From Bacteroides sp. CAG:1076 (GTDB lineage Bacteria; Bacteroidota; Bacteroidia; Bacteroidales; Bacteroidaceae), in assembly GCA_000436795.1 (NCBI GenBank), contig HF993141.1:1-35800 (forward strand): a stretch of 35,800 nucleotides of DNA, written 5' to 3'. A model generated the notes under the pieces. It was not told where the DNA came from. It did no database searches and was given only the letters and a program-made list of their open reading frames with translations. Below, one piece after another: positions 33,535 to 35,800 of the stretch. Position 1 is the stretch's first letter; every line of letters begins with the position of its first letter. A program made the position numbers and the translations under genes.

Positions 33535-35193
33535 ATGTTAGAACGATTTTTGGAACAAACAAGCTTTACCTCGCAAGAGGACTTTATAAAGCATTTCAAG
33601 ATAAAAGTCCCCGAAAACTTTAATTTCGGTTACGATGTAGTGGATGCCTGGGCAGCAGAGCGTCCGGAAAAGAATGCCTTGCTTTGGACAAACGACAAAG
33701 GAGAACATATTCAGTTTACTTATGCCGATCTGAAGAAATATACCGATATGACGGCTTCTTATTTTCAAAGCCTCGGTATAGGTCATGGCGATAAGGTCAT
33801 GCTGATCCTGAAGCGCCGTTATGAATTCTGGTTCTCCATTCTGGCTTTGCATAAAATTGGCGCTATTGTTATTCCTGCTACTCATTTGCTGACAAAAAAA
33901 GATATCGTTTACCGCTGCAAGGCTGCTACTATCAAGATGATTGTGGCTGCGGGTGAAGAAGTTATTACCAAGCATATACTGGATGCAATGCCTGAATCTC
34001 CCAGCGTGGAGAAGCTGGTCAGCGTAGGACCGGATTATCCGGAAGGTTTTGAGGACTTCCACAAGGGTATTGAAAGTGCTGCTCCTTTTGTGCGTCCGGA
34101 ACATGTGAATACGAATGACGACATCATGCTGATGTATTTTACTTCGGGTACTACCGGAGAACCTAAGATGGTGGCACACGACTTTACTTATCCGCTGGGA
34201 CATATTGCGACGGGATGTTTCTGGCATAATCTGCATGAAGATAGTCTTCACCTTACGATTGCCGATACCGGATGGGGTAAGGCTGTATGGGGAAAACTTT
34301 ATGGTCAGATGATTGCCGGGGCCAATATTTTTGTATACGATCATGAAAAGTTTACGCCTGCCGATATCTTGCAGAAGATTCACGATTATCATATTACTTC
34401 TTTGTGTGCGCCTCCTACCATCTACCGTTTCTTGATTCGTGAGGACTTGAGCAAGTTCGACCTGTCTTCGTTGGAATATTGTACTACTGCCGGCGAGGCT
34501 TTGAACTATTCGGTTTATGAAACATTCAAGAAAATTACAGGCATCCGTCTGATGGAAGGATTCGGACAGACAGAAACAGCTCTTACTCTTGCTACTTTTC
34601 CGTGGATGGATCCCAAACCGGGCAGCATGGGAGTGCCCAATCCGCAGTACGATATCGATTTGCTGACTCCCGACGGTCGTTCGGCCGAAGATGGTGAGCA
34701 GGGACAAATAGTTGTCCGTACCGATAAGGGCAAGCCGCTGGGATTGTTTAAGGAATATTATCGTGATCCGGAACTGACGCGTGAAGCATGGCACGACGGA
34801 GTATATTATACAGGAGATGTGGCATGGCGCGATGAAGACGGATACTACTGGTTTGTAGGTCGTGCCGATGATGTAATCAAGAGCTCGGGTTACCGTATCG
34901 GCCCGTTTGAAGTAGAAAGTGCTTTGATGACTCATCCGGCTGTTGTTGAGTGCGCCATAACCGGTGTGCCCGATGAAATACGTGGTCAGGTGGTAAAGGC
35001 TACTATCGTTCTGGCAAAGGATTACAAGCAGAAAGCCGGTCCGGAACTGATAAAAGAATTGCAGGATCATGTAAAGCGTGTGACTGCTCCTTACAAATAT
35101 CCGCGCGTCATTGAGTTTGTCGACGAGCTTCCAAAGACTATCAGCGGAAAGATTCGCCGTGTGGAAATACGTGCAAAAGATACTGCAAAGTAA
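33535..35193 (+). CDS. AMP-forming acyl-CoA synthetase (acetyl/medium-chain type)
   Basis: Activates a carboxylic acid to its CoA thioester through an acyl-adenylate. The 552-aa protein carries the ANL superfamily motifs: P-loop [10 protein letters not shown] (Thr203-Lys211), GFGQTE (342-347), [25 protein letters not shown], and the catalytic Lys539 in [10 protein letters not shown] near the C-terminus. The W-G-K-A-V-W-G-K segment and length recall medium-chain or short branched acyl-CoA synthetases rather than long-chain FadD. Substrate is not readable by eye. It is paired with a cupin regulator, a frequent arrangement in Bacteroidales, and closed by a strong terminator. A role in fatty or aromatic acid salvage is a guess. 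Confidence 0.92.
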   Translation: MLERFLEQTSFTSQEDFIKHFKIKVPENFNFGYDVVDAWAAERPEKNALLWTNDKGEHIQFTYADLKKYTDMTASYFQSLGIGHGDKVMLILKRRYEFWFSILALHKIGAIVIPATHLLTKKDIVYRCKAATIKMIVAAGEEVITKHILDAMPESPSVEKLVSVGPDYPEGFEDFHKGIESAAPFVRPEHVNTNDDIMLMYFTSGTTGEPKMVAHDFTYPLGHIATGCFWHNLHEDSLHLTIADTGWGKAVWGKLYGQMIAGANIFVYDHEKFTPADILQKIHDYHITSLCAPPTIYRFLIREDLSKFDLSSLEYCTTAGEALNYSVYETFKKITGIRLMEGFGQTETALTLATFPWMDPKPGSMGVPNPQYDIDLLTPDGRSAEDGEQGQIVVRTDKGKPLGLFKEYYRDPELTREAWHDGVYYTGDVAWRDEDGYYWFVGRADDVIKSSGYRIGPFEVESALMTHPAVVECAITGVPDEIRGQVVKATIVLAKDYKQKAGPELIKELQDHVKRVTAPYKYPRVIEFVDELPKTISGKIRRVEIRAKDTAK

Positions 35194-35225
35194 GGCTTTC
35201 TGAAAAGTTCTTGCTGATATTGCTG

Positions 35226-35276
35226 AGGCATTGCTGGGAGAGGGTAGAATCTCTCGTGGCAATGCCTTCTTTTTTT
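35226..35276 (+). terminator. Intrinsic terminator of the proB-XRE-synthetase unit
   Basis: AGGCATTGC (35226-35234) pairs with GCAATGCCT (35259-35267). An inner GAGAG/CTCTC stem lies within the loop, and a TCTTTTTTT tract follows. It starts 33 bp after the synthetase stop. Confidence 0.85.
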
Positions 35277-35304
35277 GTACAAAAAAGATTATTTTTTGTA
35301 CAAA
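35271..35304. repeat. Paired GTAC palindromes (TTTTTTGTACAAA twice, 21 bp apart)
   Basis: TTTTTTGTACAAAAAA at 35271-35286 is a perfect 16-bp palindrome. TTTTTTGTACAAA recurs at 35292-35304, exactly 21 bp on, and overlaps the end of the synthetase terminator. The spacing and symmetry suggest a dimer-binding operator, but no promoter is obvious next to it. Confidence 0.45.
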
Positions 35305-35311
35305 TTTTCGG

Positions 35312-35329
35312 AAAACGTCAAGACGTTTT
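35312..35329 (+). terminator. Short perfect hairpin AAAACGTC-AA-GACGTTTT
   Basis: An 8-bp perfect stem with a 2-nt gap in the middle, so it is near-palindromic DNA. The same GAAAACGTCA 10-mer starts the inverted repeat after the hybrid regulator gene (21791-21800). It may be a second terminator or a DNA site. Confidence 0.35.
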
Positions 35330-35471
35330 TATACTGTTCTCGGGAAGCATGTAATAAAAGGTCGGGAAAGATTTATGAACAGCTATTACCTTGCAGGGAA
35401 GACTATGCCGGAGCGTAAAAGACGGAGGCGGATAAAGGCGGAAGAGAAGAAAACGGCTGTTGCGGACGGCA

Positions 35472-35492
35472 CGGCATTCTGACCGAATGCCG
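35472..35492. repeat. GC-rich inverted repeat CGGCATTC / GAATGCCG
   Basis: An 8-bp perfect stem with a 5-nt loop TGACC. No T-tract follows on either strand. The function is unknown; it includes the stop of the doubtful small frame ending at 35482. Confidence 0.4.
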
Positions 35493-35510
35493 GAAGAAAA
35501 GGAAGAGAGG

Positions 35511-35557
35511 GAATAAAATAAAATCGGGCGTTTCCCACGTGAAAGAAACGCCCGATT
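35511..35557 (-). terminator. Intrinsic terminator of the L31 gene
   Basis: AATCGGGCGTTTC (35522-35534) and GAAACGCCCGATT (35545-35557) form a perfect 13-bp stem. On the minus strand it is followed by TTTATTTTATTCCC. It lies 21 bp after the L31 stop. Confidence 0.85.
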
Positions 35558-35578
35558 CTATATATCGGCAAGTAATAA

Positions 35579-35800
35579 TTACTTCTTGATACGGTTGTAA
35601 CGGCTCATGAACTTATCAACACGTCCTGCAGTGTCTACCAATTTAGATTTACCTGTGTAGAACGGGTGAGAGCTACTAGAGATTTCCAACTTAACACAAG
35701 GATAAGTTTCGCCTTCGAATTCTACTGTGTCTTTAGTTGCACAAGTTGAACGTGACAAGAACATGTCACCGTTTGACATGTCTTTAAATACTACCGGACG
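35579..35800 (-). CDS. rpmE2: Type B 50S ribosomal protein L31, 5' end beyond the window
   Basis: Ribosomal protein of the large subunit. The reading frame stays open to the window edge: codons before Met (35779) read RPVVFKD, which matches the conserved N-terminal part of type B L31 ([13 protein letters not shown]). The visible 73 codons are thus the C-terminal part of a protein of about 80-85 aa. Later family features are THPFYTG-like [10 protein letters not shown] and the ending [10 protein letters not shown]. It belongs to the form without the four-cysteine zinc motif. It is followed by its own strong terminator. Confidence 0.93.
   Translation of the reverse strand, partial: RPVVFKDMSNGDMFLSRSTCATKDTVEFEGETYPCVKLEISSSSHPFYTGKSKLVDTAGRVDKFMSRYNRIKK

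Larger units (their letters stand above)
35194..35578. other. 385-bp gene-poor region between synthetase and L31 genes
   Basis: It contains a terminator for the synthetase (35226-35276), two TTTTTTGTACAAA copies 21 bp apart, a GAAAACGTC-type hairpin, a GC-rich CGGCATTC/GAATGCCG hairpin and the L31 terminator. The only possible gene is a very basic 35-codon frame from ATG 35376 to 35482, for which I see no promoter or relative. I do not annotate it as coding. Confidence 0.6.

Noticed and set aside
33538..35262. 574-codon open frame on the minus strand opposite the acyl-CoA synthetase gene
   Set aside because: It mirrors the synthetase codon pattern, starts inside the synthetase terminator and reads as low-complexity S/I/H/R-rich protein without any domain, while the plus strand shows all synthetase motifs.
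35231..35482. 83-codon plus-strand frame after the synthetase
   Set aside because: Its start lies inside the terminator hairpin of the synthetase gene and it runs through the GTAC palindromes; only the last 35 codons are kept as a doubtful possibility.
1..35800. Mobile elements, phage genes, CRISPR arrays, tRNA or rRNA genes
   Set aside because: No transposase or integrase domains, no spaced repeat arrays and no tRNA-like cloverleaf or rRNA segments were seen on either strand.

Overview
The window looks like chromosomal DNA of a gut Bacteroidota, most likely Bacteroides or Phocaeicola. The evidence is SusC/SusD-type genes, a hybrid two-component sensor, promoters with TAnnTTTG -7 boxes, Bacteroides-type lipoproteins, and an arginine operon of the kind that uses N-succinyl intermediates. 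I see no transposase, phage gene, CRISPR array, rRNA or tRNA. Gene families were recognised by eye and from memory of characterised proteins; no search was run.

Region 1 (1-21771, + strand) is a large fructan utilisation locus. A SusC transporter, a SusD lipoprotein, a SusE-position glycan-binding lipoprotein, a surface GH32 enzyme resembling the BT1760 endo-levanase and a periplasmic exo-type GH32 form one tight cluster (59-9774). A terminator-like hairpin and an apparent new promoter follow. Next come an orphan 802-aa TonB-receptor-like outer membrane protein without a SusD partner, a lipoprotein GH32, a GH36 alpha-galactosidase, an MFS sugar transporter, a PfkB fructokinase, and a hybrid two-component regulator whose sugar-binding sensor resembles the fructose sensor BT1754. 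The first half matches the B. thetaiotaomicron levan locus (BT1757-BT1763, BT1754). The receptor/GH36 insert suggests extension to sucrosyl galactosides such as raffinose. Predicted flow: surface endo-cleavage, import by SusCD, periplasmic release of fructose (and galactose), sensing of free fructose, uptake by the MFS protein and phosphorylation by fructokinase.

Region 2 (21772-25047, + strand) holds single genes: a Ric/ScdA-type di-iron Fe-S repair protein behind a CRP/FNR-like palindrome, a DUF3256-like secreted protein, and an M23/LysM peptidase with a long leader.

Region 3 (25048-29840, - strand) is an arginine operon read argR, GNAT (probable N-succinylglutamate synthase), argG, a small PspC protein, argC, argD. 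PspC and argC overlap by 8 bp.

Region 4 (29841-35800) holds a SAM methyltransferase (+), a Cof-type HAD phosphatase (-), a proB / XRE-cupin / acyl-CoA synthetase operon (+), a 385-bp gene-poor stretch with several inverted repeats, and the 3' part of the type B L31 gene (-), cut by the window end.

Most novel points: the orphan receptor plus GH36 beside a levan system; 21-bp direct repeats in front of that receptor; a perfect intercistronic hairpin inside the levan operon; a CRP/FNR-like site placed for class II activation of ric; 22-bp repeats in the argR promoter; PspC embedded in the arginine operon; and paired GTAC palindromes after the synthetase.
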